Assembly (NCBI GenBank): GCA_946478965.1
Contig: CAMLDQ010000050.1
Span: 1 to 15,020 of the forward strand
Length of the DNA stretch: 15,020 nt
Reading direction: 5' to 3'
Origin: an uncultured Methylobacillus sp.
GTDB lineage: Bacteria; Pseudomonadota; Gammaproteobacteria; Burkholderiales; Methylophilaceae
Shown piece by piece: positions 1 through 8,111 of the stretch. The notes under the pieces were generated by a model. That model was given only the letters and a program-made list of their open reading frames with translations. It was not told where the DNA came from and made no database searches. Made by a program: the position numbers and the translations under genes. Each line of letters opens with the position of its first letter. Positions within the stretch are counted from its first letter, which is position 1.

Positions 1-2
1 CG

Positions 3-1922
3 ATCCTGACAAAAGGGCGGAAGGCTTGCCTTCTCGCCCTTTTGTTATTGTTACCGGCCATCGCCTACTGGCCTGCCCTGCAGGGCGGCTACTTCCTCGA
101 CGATTATCCTAACATCGTCAACAATCAATTCATTCAGATCCACAAGCTGGACCTCGCCTCGCTGTGGACGGCGATGCATTCGACCGACTCCGGCCCGCTC
201 GGGCGCCCGCTGGCGCTCATCAGCTTCGCCCTGAACTACGCGTTTTCCGGCCTCGACCCTTTCTACTTCAAGCTCACGAATCTTGTAATTCATCTGGGTA
301 CCGGCATCGGCATTTTGCTGCTGGTGAACCAGACATTCAGCCGGCTGACTGGAAATACCAGAGCCGCCTTCTGGCTTGCCTTTTCTACCGCCTTGCTCTG
401 GTTGGTGCACCCGCTCAATGTGTCGACCGTCATGTACGTGGTGCAACGCATGACAGCCCTGGCGGCATTTTTCACTGTCTGGGGCCTGGTTGCTTATATG
501 CATGGGAGAGTGCGCATCCTGGAGCAGCGAGCCCACGGCTGGCAATGGATAATGGCTGGTTTGCTGATCGGTGGCATCGGCCTTTTCGCAAAAGAAAACG
601 CCATCCTGATGGTGGGTTATCTGTTCGCGATCGAATGGGCGATTTTCCGGTTCGAGATGCCATCGCGCAAACAGCAGATCGGCATGCAGATTTTCTTCTG
701 CGCCGCCTTCATCGCCCCCTTGATATGGATGCTCTCCACCCACATGCTTTCCCAGAGCTGGATCACGACAGCCTACGCCAAAAGGCCATTCACGCTCGAC
801 GAACGGCTTTTCACCGAAACGCGGGTATTGTGGGATTACATTGGCTCGATATGGCTGCCCAACATCCAGCACATGGGGCTGTACCACGATGACTACCCTG
901 TATCGCATGGCTTTTTCGCGCCTGTTTCAACAGCACTAGCCATCGCCGGGCATGCAGTCTTGGTACTGGCAGCGATCTTCCTGCGCCGCCGCTTTCCCAT
1001 TTTTTCATTCGCAGTCGCATGGTTCTATATCGGCCATTCGGTGGAAGCCGGGGTGTTGCCTCTGGAGCTCAAGTACGAACATCGTAATTACTTGCCGATG
1101 CTCGGCATGCTGATGCTTATGGTCTATGGCGTATATGCGCTTACTGCCCGCCTGCAGCAGACCGGAAGGCTGCGTGTGCTGATATTATTCTTCGGCATCG
1201 TCACCTTTGCCGGCAGCACCTTCGTGCGAGCCTCGCAGTTCGGCGATTTCTGGGGCTTTGCACCCATGGAAGCGGAGCACCACCCGCTCTCGTCCCGGGC
1301 AAACCAGAATGCAGCTTTTACGCTGATGACCTTCATGCAACAGACCGGGCGATCGAGCCAGGAAATGCTCGCGGAAACGGAGAAATACCTGCACCGTTCG
1401 ATTCAGGCCAATCCCGACAGTACCGCTTCGCTGTTTACGGCAATATTGATGCTGCCGGGCTTGAAGCATCAACCGCCATCGGACGACATGCTTCTTGAAT
1501 TGTCACGGCGACTACTCCAGAATCGCCCGGACGCAGGCATCAACAGTTATTTCGTAGCGCTTCTCGGCCAAGCGTCGGAAGGCAAGCTGTACATAAGCCA
1601 CAAGCAAGTCGAGCAACTGTTCGATGCGGCGGAAGCCAATCCTTATATGTCGCCGGGGACCAAAGCCGATATCATCGCTTCTCGCGCCGCCTATGCCCAG
1701 TCGGTGATACATGACAATCAGAATGCCAGGACTCAAATCGACAAGGCGCTGGCGATGGCCCCAGGCCGGAGCGGTATTTACGTGCCCGCCGTGTGGATTT
1801 ACCAGGAGGCAGGGCAGTGGCAGGTAGCCTCATCACTTCTCGAAAAGCTGAAAAAACTTGACGTGTATGGGATCGAACACGATAGCATTGCCTGGCTGAG
1901 TCAGCGACAATTAAAACAATGA
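3..1922 (+). CDS. GT-C type integral membrane glycosyltransferase with TPR-like C-terminal tail (5' partial)
   Basis: The frame is open to the left edge. TTG at 42 could start it, but codons before it continue a hydrophobic segment, so the true start is probably outside the window. Numbering from the TTG, a first membrane helix is followed by an acidic loop, YFLDDYPNI (about 17-25), the place where GT-C enzymes carry catalytic Asp residues. Further conserved-looking blocks are GRPL and KLTNLVIH (about 54-84), HPLNVSTVMYVVQR (123-136), KENAIL (184-189), GLYHDDYPVSHG (279-290) and PLELKYEHRNYLP (340-352). These resemble the eukaryotic TMTC mannosyltransferases and bacterial 'TPR membrane proteins'. 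From about 420 a soluble, helical, TPR-like tail follows. The stop overlaps the next gene's start (ATGA). The known family uses polyprenyl-phosphate sugars; substrate and acceptor here are unknown. Membrane class is confident, reaction less so. Confidence 0.8.
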   Translation: MLTKGRKACLLALLLLLPAIAYWPALQGGYFLDDYPNIVNNQFIQIHKLDLASLWTAMHSTDSGPLGRPLALISFALNYAFSGLDPFYFKLTNLVIHLGTGIGILLLVNQTFSRLTGNTRAAFWLAFSTALLWLVHPLNVSTVMYVVQRMTALAAFFTVWGLVAYMHGRVRILEQRAHGWQWIMAGLLIGGIGLFAKENAILMVGYLFAIEWAIFRFEMPSRKQQIGMQIFFCAAFIAPLIWMLSTHMLSQSWITTAYAKRPFTLDERLFTETRVLWDYIGSIWLPNIQHMGLYHDDYPVSHGFFAPVSTALAIAGHAVLVLAAIFLRRRFPIFSFAVAWFYIGHSVEAGVLPLELKYEHRNYLPMLGMLMLMVYGVYALTARLQQTGRLRVLILFFGIVTFAGSTFVRASQFGDFWGFAPMEAEHHPLSSRANQNAAFTLMTFMQQTGRSSQEMLAETEKYLHRSIQANPDSTASLFTAILMLPGLKHQPPSDDMLLELSRRLLQNRPDAGINSYFVALLGQASEGKLYISHKQVEQLFDAAEANPYMSPGTKADIIASRAAYAQSVIHDNQNARTQIDKALAMAPGRSGIYVPAVWIYQEAGQWQVASSLLEKLKKLDVYGIEHDSIAWLSQRQLKQ

Positions 1923-2779
1923 TGAATATTCCATACTCTATCGTAATCCCCGCGCGCAACGAGGCTGACAGCCTGCGCCTGCTGCTACCGAAACTGGGCA
2001 CGATGCTCCCGGAGTCAGAAATCATCGTCGTGGATGATGGGTCCATCGATGAAACCGCTTCTGTTGCCAGCGCTCTCGGAGCCCACGTGGTACATCACCC
2101 AAAAAGCTTGGGGAATGGCGCAGCCATCAAATCAGGCACGCGCGCGGCGAGAGGGAAAACCCTGATCTTCATGGATGCCGACGGACAACATAAGCCGGAA
2201 GACATTCCGAAATTGATCGCAAAACTCGAGTCAGGCTATGACATGGTCATCGGGGCAAGATCGCGTGAATCGCAGGCGGGCTGGCACCGCGCTTCCGCAA
2301 ACAGGTTGTACAACCTTCTGGCAAGCTGGATGGTGGGCCACCCTGTACTGGATCTGACGTCGGGCTTTCGCGTGGTGAAGGCAGACATGTTCAGAAAGTT
2401 TATTTATCTGCTTCCCAACGGGTTTTCCTACCCAACCACGAGTACGATGTGTTTCTTCCGGGCCGGGCACGCGATCGATTACGTACCGATCGTGGCACCA
2501 AAAAGAATAGGCAAAAGTCATTTGCGCATCTGGCGCGACGGCGTACGCTTCCTGCTGATCATGTTCCGGATTGCCACGCTTTATTCGCCGCTGAAACTAT
2601 TTTTCCCCATCAGCCTGGCATTTTTTCTGACGGGTATCGGCTATTCGGCTTATACCCTAAGCGTCATGCACCGCTTCACCAACATGAGCGCCCTGCTGTT
2701 CATCACGGCCATTCTGGTATTCCTGATCGGGCTGGTATCGGAACAGATTACGATGCTGAACTACAAGGACAGCGAATAA
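1919..2779 (+). CDS. GT2 family, DPM1-like polyprenyl-phosphate glycosyltransferase
   Basis: The 286-residue protein opens with a GT-A fold: VIPARNEADS (9-18), the nucleotide-binding DDGS (39-42) and a DAD-GQ metal-binding motif (86-90, FMDADGQ). LDLTSGFRV (145-152) is typical of dolichyl- or undecaprenyl-phosphate sugar transferases. Two C-terminal hydrophobic segments (about 226-250 and 257-279) anchor it to the inner membrane. The family transfers a hexose from a nucleotide sugar to a polyprenyl phosphate on the cytoplasmic face. The start overlaps the upstream stop as ATGA; a second ATG follows directly at 1922. No clear Shine-Dalgarno is seen, consistent with translational coupling. Its pairing with the preceding GT-C protein suggests it makes that protein's donor, which is inference. 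The sugar cannot be read from the sequence. Confidence 0.88.
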   Translation: MMNIPYSIVIPARNEADSLRLLLPKLGTMLPESEIIVVDDGSIDETASVASALGAHVVHHPKSLGNGAAIKSGTRAARGKTLIFMDADGQHKPEDIPKLIAKLESGYDMVIGARSRESQAGWHRASANRLYNLLASWMVGHPVLDLTSGFRVVKADMFRKFIYLLPNGFSYPTTSTMCFFRAGHAIDYVPIVAPKRIGKSHLRIWRDGVRFLLIMFRIATLYSPLKLFFPISLAFFLTGIGYSAYTLSVMHRFTNMSALLFITAILVFLIGLVSEQITMLNYKDSE

Positions 2780-2790
2780 GCAGCTCGCCG

Positions 2791-3909
2791 ATGAAACCTT
2801 TTTCTGTGCTCATGACCAGCACCTCCTACCCCAAGGATGATTCTGACTGGCGCGCACGTTTCATCGCAGACATGGTCGCTTCGCTGGCCGCGAGAGATGA
2901 TCTTCGGCTTTTTTTATGGGCGCCTCCGGGAAAACTGCCCAACCAAGTGTTTTCATTGCTTGATGCGGATGACGCCAGATTTCTGGAGAGCATGAGTCAG
3001 ATGGGGGGGATGGCACACCTGCTCCGCACCGCGAAATTCGCGGCCGCGCGCAATGGCATCCAGTTGCTCGCCAGGCTGCGCAAATGCTTCGCGCGCGCGC
3101 CCAGCGATCTTTTGCATATCAACTGGCTGCAGAATGCGCTGGCCTTGCCCTGCAAAGACAAGCGGCCAGTGCTGATCACCGTGCTCGGCAGCGATTATCG
3201 TCTCCTCGGGATTCCTGGCGTGACTTGGGCGCTTAGGCACAAGCTGCGCGGCCGTAAGGCGCATATCGCCCCGAATGCGGAATGGATGGCTCCGATGCTG
3301 CACAACAAGTTCGGCGACATTGCCAAAGTGGAGGCCATCAGCTTCGGCATCGATGCTGCCTGGTATTCGATCCGCCGTTCCCAGTCCGCCGCCAGCACCG
3401 GAAGATGGCTCACCGTTGCACGCGTCACACGCGGCAAGATCGGCAATCTTTTCGCATGGGGCAAGGATTGTTTTGTCGGCGCAAGAACACTGCATCTTCT
3501 CGGACCCCATCAGGATAGTAGCGTGCAGCTCCCCTCTTGGGTCCATTACCATGGCCCGACCTTTCCGGAGGCACTCGCCTCGGACTGGTTCCCCGAAGCC
3601 GCCGGCCTGGTCAGCCTCAGCCAACACGACGAGGGACGCCCGCAAGTCATGCTTGAAGCAATGGCGGCCGGCTTGCCTGTCATTGCTTCGGATCTACCGG
3701 CCCATCGAGATATCATACAGAATCGTAAAACCGGGTTTCTGGTCTCCTCGCAAGAAGAATTGCACGAGGCACTGGATTTTCTCTCCGTTCCTGAAAACAA
3801 CCTGCAATTCGGCTCAGCGGCGCGCGAACTGGCAGTCCAACGTTATGGCACCTGGGCTGACTGCGCTACGCGTTATCACGCTGCCTACACGGAGCTTCTT
3901 CGGCCATGA
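2791..3909 (+). CDS. GT4 family (GT-B fold) glycosyltransferase
   Basis: The 372-residue protein has a C-terminal GT-B donor domain with DEGRPQVMLEAMAAGLPVIAS (280-300), giving the E-x7-E pair E281/E289, followed by DLPAHRDII. The N-terminal half shows a Rossmann-like acceptor domain, with VLITVLGSDYRLL near 127-139. GT4 enzymes are retaining transferases that use nucleotide-activated sugars at the inner membrane face. The frame is open further upstream, from about 2449, but that part would lie inside the preceding gene. ATG at 2791, 11 bp after its stop, starts a typical N-terminus (MKPFSVLMTSTSYP) and was chosen. No strong ribosome binding site precedes it. The stop overlaps the next start as ATGA. 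Sugar specificity is unknown. Confidence 0.88.
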   Translation: MKPFSVLMTSTSYPKDDSDWRARFIADMVASLAARDDLRLFLWAPPGKLPNQVFSLLDADDARFLESMSQMGGMAHLLRTAKFAAARNGIQLLARLRKCFARAPSDLLHINWLQNALALPCKDKRPVLITVLGSDYRLLGIPGVTWALRHKLRGRKAHIAPNAEWMAPMLHNKFGDIAKVEAISFGIDAAWYSIRRSQSAASTGRWLTVARVTRGKIGNLFAWGKDCFVGARTLHLLGPHQDSSVQLPSWVHYHGPTFPEALASDWFPEAAGLVSLSQHDEGRPQVMLEAMAAGLPVIASDLPAHRDIIQNRKTGFLVSSQEELHEALDFLSVPENNLQFGSAARELAVQRYGTWADCATRYHAAYTELLRP

Positions 3910-4829
3910 CAGCAAAACGGCGAATTTTGATTCTGGGCGGTGGCGGATTTCTGGGACGCGCGCTCGCGCATGACTTGCTCAACCGCGGCTATCCAGTCAC
4001 CAGACTGGATACGCAACCGATGGTTGCCATTAACGAGGCAGACGACCAAAGGGTCGTTGGAAATCTGGCTGATACACAAACTATCCTCCCTCTGCTCCAG
4101 AACTGCGACACCCTGATCCATTTAGCGAGCGGCACGACTCCTTCAGTATCCTCCGGACGACCGACGCTGGAGGCCGAATGCAATATCGAGCCCACGCTGC
4201 GCCTGCTGGAACTGGCTAAAGACTCCGATTTCAGGCATCTTGTCTTCGTATCATCCGGCGGCACGGTGTATGGCGACCCCGCACAGCTGCCGGCGAGCGA
4301 AGCGCTGAATGCGGCTCCGCGCTCCTATCACGCCGCCGGGAAGATTGCACTGGAAGCCTTCCTGAATGCGCACCGCCACCTGAGCGGACGCACAGTCACG
4401 ATCCTGCGCCCTTCCAACCTTTATGGCCCCGGGCAGACACTGAGAAAAGATTTCGGCGTTATCCGCAACATGCTCGAGCATCTGCGCAGCGGCCAACCCA
4501 TGCCGGTCTGGGGTGACGGGAAGAATATTCGCGACTATCTCTACATCTCGGACATGGTGGCTGCCTGCCAGCTCGTGGTCGAACGCGGCTGTGACAACGC
4601 CACGTTCAATGTGGGCGCTGGCATCGGCACCTCCATTCTTGAACTGGTAAGCACAGTCGAGCAAATCACCGGCAAACGCCTCGCGACCGAAACGTTGCCT
4701 GCCCGTTCCGTGGATGTCCGGGCCATTGTGCTCGATTGCGCCCTTTTTTCTGGCACGACCGGATGGCAGCCCAGAGTCACACTCCCGGACGGCATTCGTC
4801 AAACATGGGAATGGTTGCAATCGCTATGA
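3906..4829 (+). CDS. NAD-dependent epimerase/dehydratase (extended SDR, GalE-like)
   Basis: The 307-residue protein begins with ILILGGGGFLGRAL (7-20), the Gly-rich NAD-binding motif of a Rossmann fold. Extended-SDR landmarks follow: VFVSSGGTVYG (113-123), ILRPSNLYGPGQ (166-177) and WGDGKNIRDYLYISDM (202-217). The size matches UDP-sugar 4-epimerases and 4,6-dehydratases. The likely role is to make or interconvert a nucleotide-sugar donor for the neighbouring transferases. The catalytic region is odd: SYHAAGKIALE (140-150) has Tyr141 four residues from Lys146 (Y-x4-K), while the usual spacing is Y-x3-K and the usual Tyr position holds His142. Both ends overlap neighbours by ATGA. The product sugar is not predictable. 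Confidence 0.87.
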   Translation: MTAKRRILILGGGGFLGRALAHDLLNRGYPVTRLDTQPMVAINEADDQRVVGNLADTQTILPLLQNCDTLIHLASGTTPSVSSGRPTLEAECNIEPTLRLLELAKDSDFRHLVFVSSGGTVYGDPAQLPASEALNAAPRSYHAAGKIALEAFLNAHRHLSGRTVTILRPSNLYGPGQTLRKDFGVIRNMLEHLRSGQPMPVWGDGKNIRDYLYISDMVAACQLVVERGCDNATFNVGAGIGTSILELVSTVEQITGKRLATETLPARSVDVRAIVLDCALFSGTTGWQPRVTLPDGIRQTWEWLQSL

Positions 4830-5842
4830 CCCGGGCGACGCCTCCGCTCTGTTCGGTCTGCATTGCGAACTACAACGGGATCGACATCATCGCAGCATGC
4901 ATTGAATCGGTCCTTGAGCAGGAAACCGGCGCCGGGATCGAAATTATCGTCCATGACGACGCCTCCACGGACGGATCGGCTGAATTCATTCGACAGCGAT
5001 ACCCGCAAGTCCAATTCATCGCCAGCAGCGAAAATGTCGGATTCTGCATCAGCAACAACCGCATGGCTGCAGCCGCGAAAGGAAAATACCTGTTACTGCT
5101 CAACAACGACGCGCAACTGCTACCGGGTGCCTTGATGGCATTGCTGGAGCATGCCGAAGCCTCCCCGGAGCCGGCGATCCTCACCCTGCCGCAATACGAT
5201 TCCACGACACGGCAACTCATAGACGCAGGCTGCATGCTGGACCCCTTTTTAAACCCCGTGCCCAATTTGAATCCGGCACAAGGCGACGTAGGCATGGTGA
5301 TCGGCGCATGTTTATGGATTCCCAAGAACTTGTGGGACAAGATCGGTGGATTCCCCGAGTGGTTCGAGTCGATAGGGGAGGATCTTTATCTGTGCTGCGT
5401 AGCCAGGCTGTGGGGATACCGGGTAGCCACACTTGAAGCTTCCGGCTATCTACACGCGGTCGGATACAGCTTCGGCGGTGGCAAGGCAGAACAAAAACGC
5501 CTCACCATCAGCAGGAAGCGAAGACGCCTCAGCGAGAAAAACAAGAATATCACCATGTTGCTGTGTTATCCCGCCTGGGTGTTGGTGGTGCTGTTTCCGG
5601 TTCATTTGCTCTTACTGCTGCTTGAAGGCGTGGTACTTGCCAGCATTAAGCGCGATGCAGCTATTTTCAAGGAGATTTACTGGAACAGTATCGAAGCCTT
5701 GTATGTGGACAAATCGCGCATTCTTGCCAAAAGAAGGGAAATCCAAAGGTCAAGGAGATCCGGCGTACAGCATTTCTTCAGCATGCACACCTGGATGCCC
5801 CGCAAATTGAGCCTACTGCGCGAATTTGGCTTACCTCGTTAG
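4826..5842 (+). CDS. GT2 family glycosyltransferase, rhamnosyltransferase-like, membrane-associated
   Basis: The 338-residue protein starts SVCIANYNG (10-18) and carries the GT-A nucleotide motif HDDASTDGS (43-51). The metal-binding DxD equivalent is LNNDAQ (92-97). FESIGEDLYLCCVARLWGYRV (180-200) matches the acceptor/catalytic ED region of WbbL-like rhamnosyl and related transferases. A long hydrophobic segment (about 244-273) and a basic tail (KRREIQRSRR) suggest inner-membrane attachment. The frame extends upstream to 4736, but ATG at 4826 overlaps the epimerase stop as ATGA and begins just before the first beta strand, so it was chosen. It is the last gene of the plus-strand train. The rhamnosyl label is resemblance only. 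Confidence 0.86.
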   Translation: MTRATPPLCSVCIANYNGIDIIAACIESVLEQETGAGIEIIVHDDASTDGSAEFIRQRYPQVQFIASSENVGFCISNNRMAAAAKGKYLLLLNNDAQLLPGALMALLEHAEASPEPAILTLPQYDSTTRQLIDAGCMLDPFLNPVPNLNPAQGDVGMVIGACLWIPKNLWDKIGGFPEWFESIGEDLYLCCVARLWGYRVATLEASGYLHAVGYSFGGGKAEQKRLTISRKRRRLSEKNKNITMLLCYPAWVLVVLFPVHLLLLLLEGVVLASIKRDAAIFKEIYWNSIEALYVDKSRILAKRREIQRSRRSGVQHFFSMHTWMPRKLSLLREFGLPR

Positions 5843-5858
5843 CCGAATACGGCGGATT

Positions 5859-7157
5859 TCAATACCAGAAAAATGCCGCTTTCAGCGCTTTTTTCAATAC
5901 GGGGTACCGAGCCAGCCGTTTATTAATGCGTTCAAATAGCGCTCGAGCAAGCCTGTAAAAATGCTTACGGCACACAAGCGCCAACTCTGCAAAAAAAGAT
6001 GGCTGACCATCACGCACTGTGGAGCCGATTCGCGTATCAGGAAATCCAGCCAGCCTGGTTGCGCCTTTTTTCGCTCTCAGCGTAGCCTCGAGAAATTGCC
6101 GGCCGTACTTCTGGTCCGGCTCCAGATGGCAGCCCTCGGCCCATTCGTTCCAGGCATTGATGAAGACAAATTGCGACTTTTGGCGGCTTTCCTCGGTCGC
6201 CCGGGCCATCGCCTGGGACAGCCAGAACTCGTAATTGCCCGGCGTCCCATTCAAAAAAATCATTGCCCGGTCCCCGACCCGGGCGCTATTGTCCCAAGCG
6301 GGGAATACCCCCCTGAAAACCCGCTCACCGTGGTGCCCACGGTTCAGATAGGCTTGGGCCAATAAGTGGTAAGACATCACGGCTCCTTTGAACGGGCGCG
6401 CGAACTCCATGGATGCATTCGCGCTTTCCACACCCAGCAAAGCCCTGTTGTGTGGTGGAAATTCCACGCCGCTATCGAATCCAAAACCTTTGTAATCGAA
6501 ATTGTTGTGCGTCAGAACGGCGCTCAGATGCACTTCCCCAATGCCTTCAAGCCGGAACTGTTCCCTCCATTCTCGCATCACCCGCTCCAGATTCGGTATT
6601 TGCTGCGGACGATAGATCAGCAGCAGTGGCAGCCCGTCGCAACGAATGTAGCGTGTGTCACGCAGATAGCGCGCAACATCCTGTGCAAAAGCCTGAGCAT
6701 CCTCAGGCCGATAACGTTGCTCAATCAGGATTTCCTGTTCATCACCGCTCCAGCGCCGGGTCCAATTCTCGTTCGCCCAGCACAGGCAAAAGGGCATTTC
6801 GCTGGTCGGGTCGGCCAGCATGTCTTCCAAGGGCGCCTCAAGCAGACGCTTGCCGGAAAACCAGTAGTAGTGATAGCAAAAACCATCGATTCCGAAGTCC
6901 TTGGCCAGACGGATTTGCTGATGCCGCGCCTCGCGCAGCCTTAAATCATAAAATCCCAGGTCCGATGGCAGTTGCGGCTGGTAATGTCCCTCGAACAACG
7001 GCATGGCTCTGGTGACGTTGGTCCATTCCGTGAAACCTTCCCCCCACCAAGCGTTGTTTTCAGGAATCGGATGAAACTGAGGCAAATAGAAGGCGATCAG
7101 TTTGACCGGAGCCGCATCGGAATTAGCCAACGCGCGATTTTTTTCGTTAGAGGACAT
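5859..7157 (-). CDS. WbsX-type / GH99-like glycan-processing protein
   Basis: The 432-residue protein shows hallmarks of the WbsX family found in O-antigen and capsule loci: KLIAFYLPQFHPIPENNAWW (19-38), GFTEWTNV (41-48), DGFCYHYYWFSGKRLLE (91-107), LCWANENWTRRW (125-136) and FINAWNEWAEGCHLEPD (332-348). The fold is related to GH99 endo-alpha-mannosidases (a TIM barrel). Annotation usually says glycosyltransferase, but transfer versus hydrolysis is unproven for most members. The frame is open to 7256; ATG at 7157 was chosen because it overlaps the upstream gene's TGA (TGATG) and sits just before the conserved N-terminus. The C-terminal 60 residues are basic and helical. It is the last gene of the minus-strand train. 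Family assignment is confident, activity is not. Confidence 0.87.
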   Translation of the reverse strand: MSSNEKNRALANSDAAPVKLIAFYLPQFHPIPENNAWWGEGFTEWTNVTRAMPLFEGHYQPQLPSDLGFYDLRLREARHQQIRLAKDFGIDGFCYHYYWFSGKRLLEAPLEDMLADPTSEMPFCLCWANENWTRRWSGDEQEILIEQRYRPEDAQAFAQDVARYLRDTRYIRCDGLPLLLIYRPQQIPNLERVMREWREQFRLEGIGEVHLSAVLTHNNFDYKGFGFDSGVEFPPHNRALLGVESANASMEFARPFKGAVMSYHLLAQAYLNRGHHGERVFRGVFPAWDNSARVGDRAMIFLNGTPGNYEFWLSQAMARATEESRQKSQFVFINAWNEWAEGCHLEPDQKYGRQFLEATLRAKKGATRLAGFPDTRIGSTVRDGQPSFFAELALVCRKHFYRLARALFERINKRLARYPVLKKALKAAFFWY

Positions 7158-8089
7158 CAGCTTTTCTTGTACTTGTATCGATTTTTTGCGATCCACGCCG
7201 AGCTCACGCGGTAGAACGCCTGGCCTGGCAATGCAGTCAGCACTCTCACCCAACACATCCAGTGGGTCGGATTAAGCATCAGCGCCTTGATAAAATAGCC
7301 ACGCCCCTCCCGCATTTTTCCGGCAAGGCAAGCCGCGCCCGCCAAATCATAATATTGCCTCGCCAGCGCGCATCTGTCGCTGACGTAAAGATCCTCGTGC
7401 TTCTCCAGAATAATTTTTAGCGCCTGATAGATGCGCGAATTATCGGTGGTAATGCTGCTTTCCGTATGGAACGCAAGCAGCAGCGGCTCATCGAGGCAAA
7501 CGAACTCGCAATGCTTGGCCAAACGAATAAACAACTCCCAATCCTGAAACCTGGGCAATCGCTCATCAAAGTATCCAACGGCTTTGAGCGCACTGCGACG
7601 CACAACTGAAGCTTGGGTCGTAACGAAATTTCCCTTCAGAATCGCGGGCAGTATCCGGCCAGATGTCATTTCGGTGGAATTCGGCGGGTAATAGCAGGCA
7701 CCTTTGTTTTCTATTCGGAAGAAACCGCAATACACTACGCCGACTTCGAGCGGGGCCGAAGCAAAGGCCTCCATCTGCTTTTCCAGCTTTTGGCAAAGCC
7801 ATTCGTCATCGCTGTCCTGGAATGCGATGAATTCCGCCGCAGCATGACTGATTCCGAGATTTCGCGCGGCTGCGGCGCCAAGTCGCTTCTCACTTGCCAC
7901 ATAGCGCACCCTAGGGTCGGTGAATGACATTACTAACTGCCTGGTATCGTCTGTAGAGCCGTCATCGACGACTATGACTTCCAGCGCCGTGTAAGTCTGG
8001 CTCAGGACGCTATGCAGCGCCCGGCCTAGCAGATGTGCCCTGTTATAGGTTGGAATAATCACCGAAACCGTGGGTGGGACAGGAGCCAT
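7157..8089 (-). CDS. GT2 family glycosyltransferase
   Basis: The 310-residue protein begins with SVIIPTYNRAHLLGRALHSV (9-28), then VDDGSTDDT (41-49), the UDP-binding region, and FQDSDDEWL (90-98), the DxD metal site. RFQDWELFIRLA further on is the ED-type acceptor/catalytic motif. There is no transmembrane anchor, so it is probably a peripheral inner-membrane enzyme adding one sugar to the lipid-linked repeat unit. ATG at 8089 gives a compact N-terminus (MAPVPPTV) before the first strand. It lies 22 bp after the methyltransferase stop, with an AAGG a few bases ahead as a weak ribosome binding site. The C-terminal part, about 215-300, is helical with no recognised domain. Sugar specificity is unknown. 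Confidence 0.88.
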   Translation of the reverse strand: MAPVPPTVSVIIPTYNRAHLLGRALHSVLSQTYTALEVIVVDDGSTDDTRQLVMSFTDPRVRYVASEKRLGAAAARNLGISHAAAEFIAFQDSDDEWLCQKLEKQMEAFASAPLEVGVVYCGFFRIENKGACYYPPNSTEMTSGRILPAILKGNFVTTQASVVRRSALKAVGYFDERLPRFQDWELFIRLAKHCEFVCLDEPLLLAFHTESSITTDNSRIYQALKIILEKHEDLYVSDRCALARQYYDLAGAACLAGKMREGRGYFIKALMLNPTHWMCWVRVLTALPGQAFYRVSSAWIAKNRYKYKKS

Positions 8090-8111
8090 GGTGCCTTAAG
8101 CTAAAGCTTCC

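Noticed and set aside
51..908. Long minus-strand reading frame of 285 codons antisense to the GT-C gene (and a 242-codon plus-strand frame at 164-892)
   Set aside because: Both lie wholly inside the GT-C gene, have Arg/His/Gly-rich low-complexity translations with no recognisable motif, and reflect third-position G+C bias.
2953..3645. 230-codon minus-strand frame antisense to the GT4 gene
   Set aside because: It is a shadow of a clear GT4 coding sequence and contains no family motif.
4251..4820. 189-codon minus-strand frame antisense to the epimerase
   Set aside because: The plus-strand frame has full extended-SDR motifs; the antisense frame has none.
5842..5853. Possible bidirectional terminator GCCG-AATA-CGGC between the convergent operons
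   Set aside because: The stem is only 4 bp, overlaps a stop codon and has no adjacent T tract on either strand.
6366..7015. Plus-strand frames of 192 and 200 codons across the WbsX gene
   Set aside because: They are antisense shadows of a well-supported WbsX-type protein and lack motifs.
8093..8110. Small inverted repeat (AAGCT/AGCTT) in the 22-bp gap before the GT2 gene
   Set aside because: A 5-bp stem with a 2-base loop is too small to call a regulatory hairpin.
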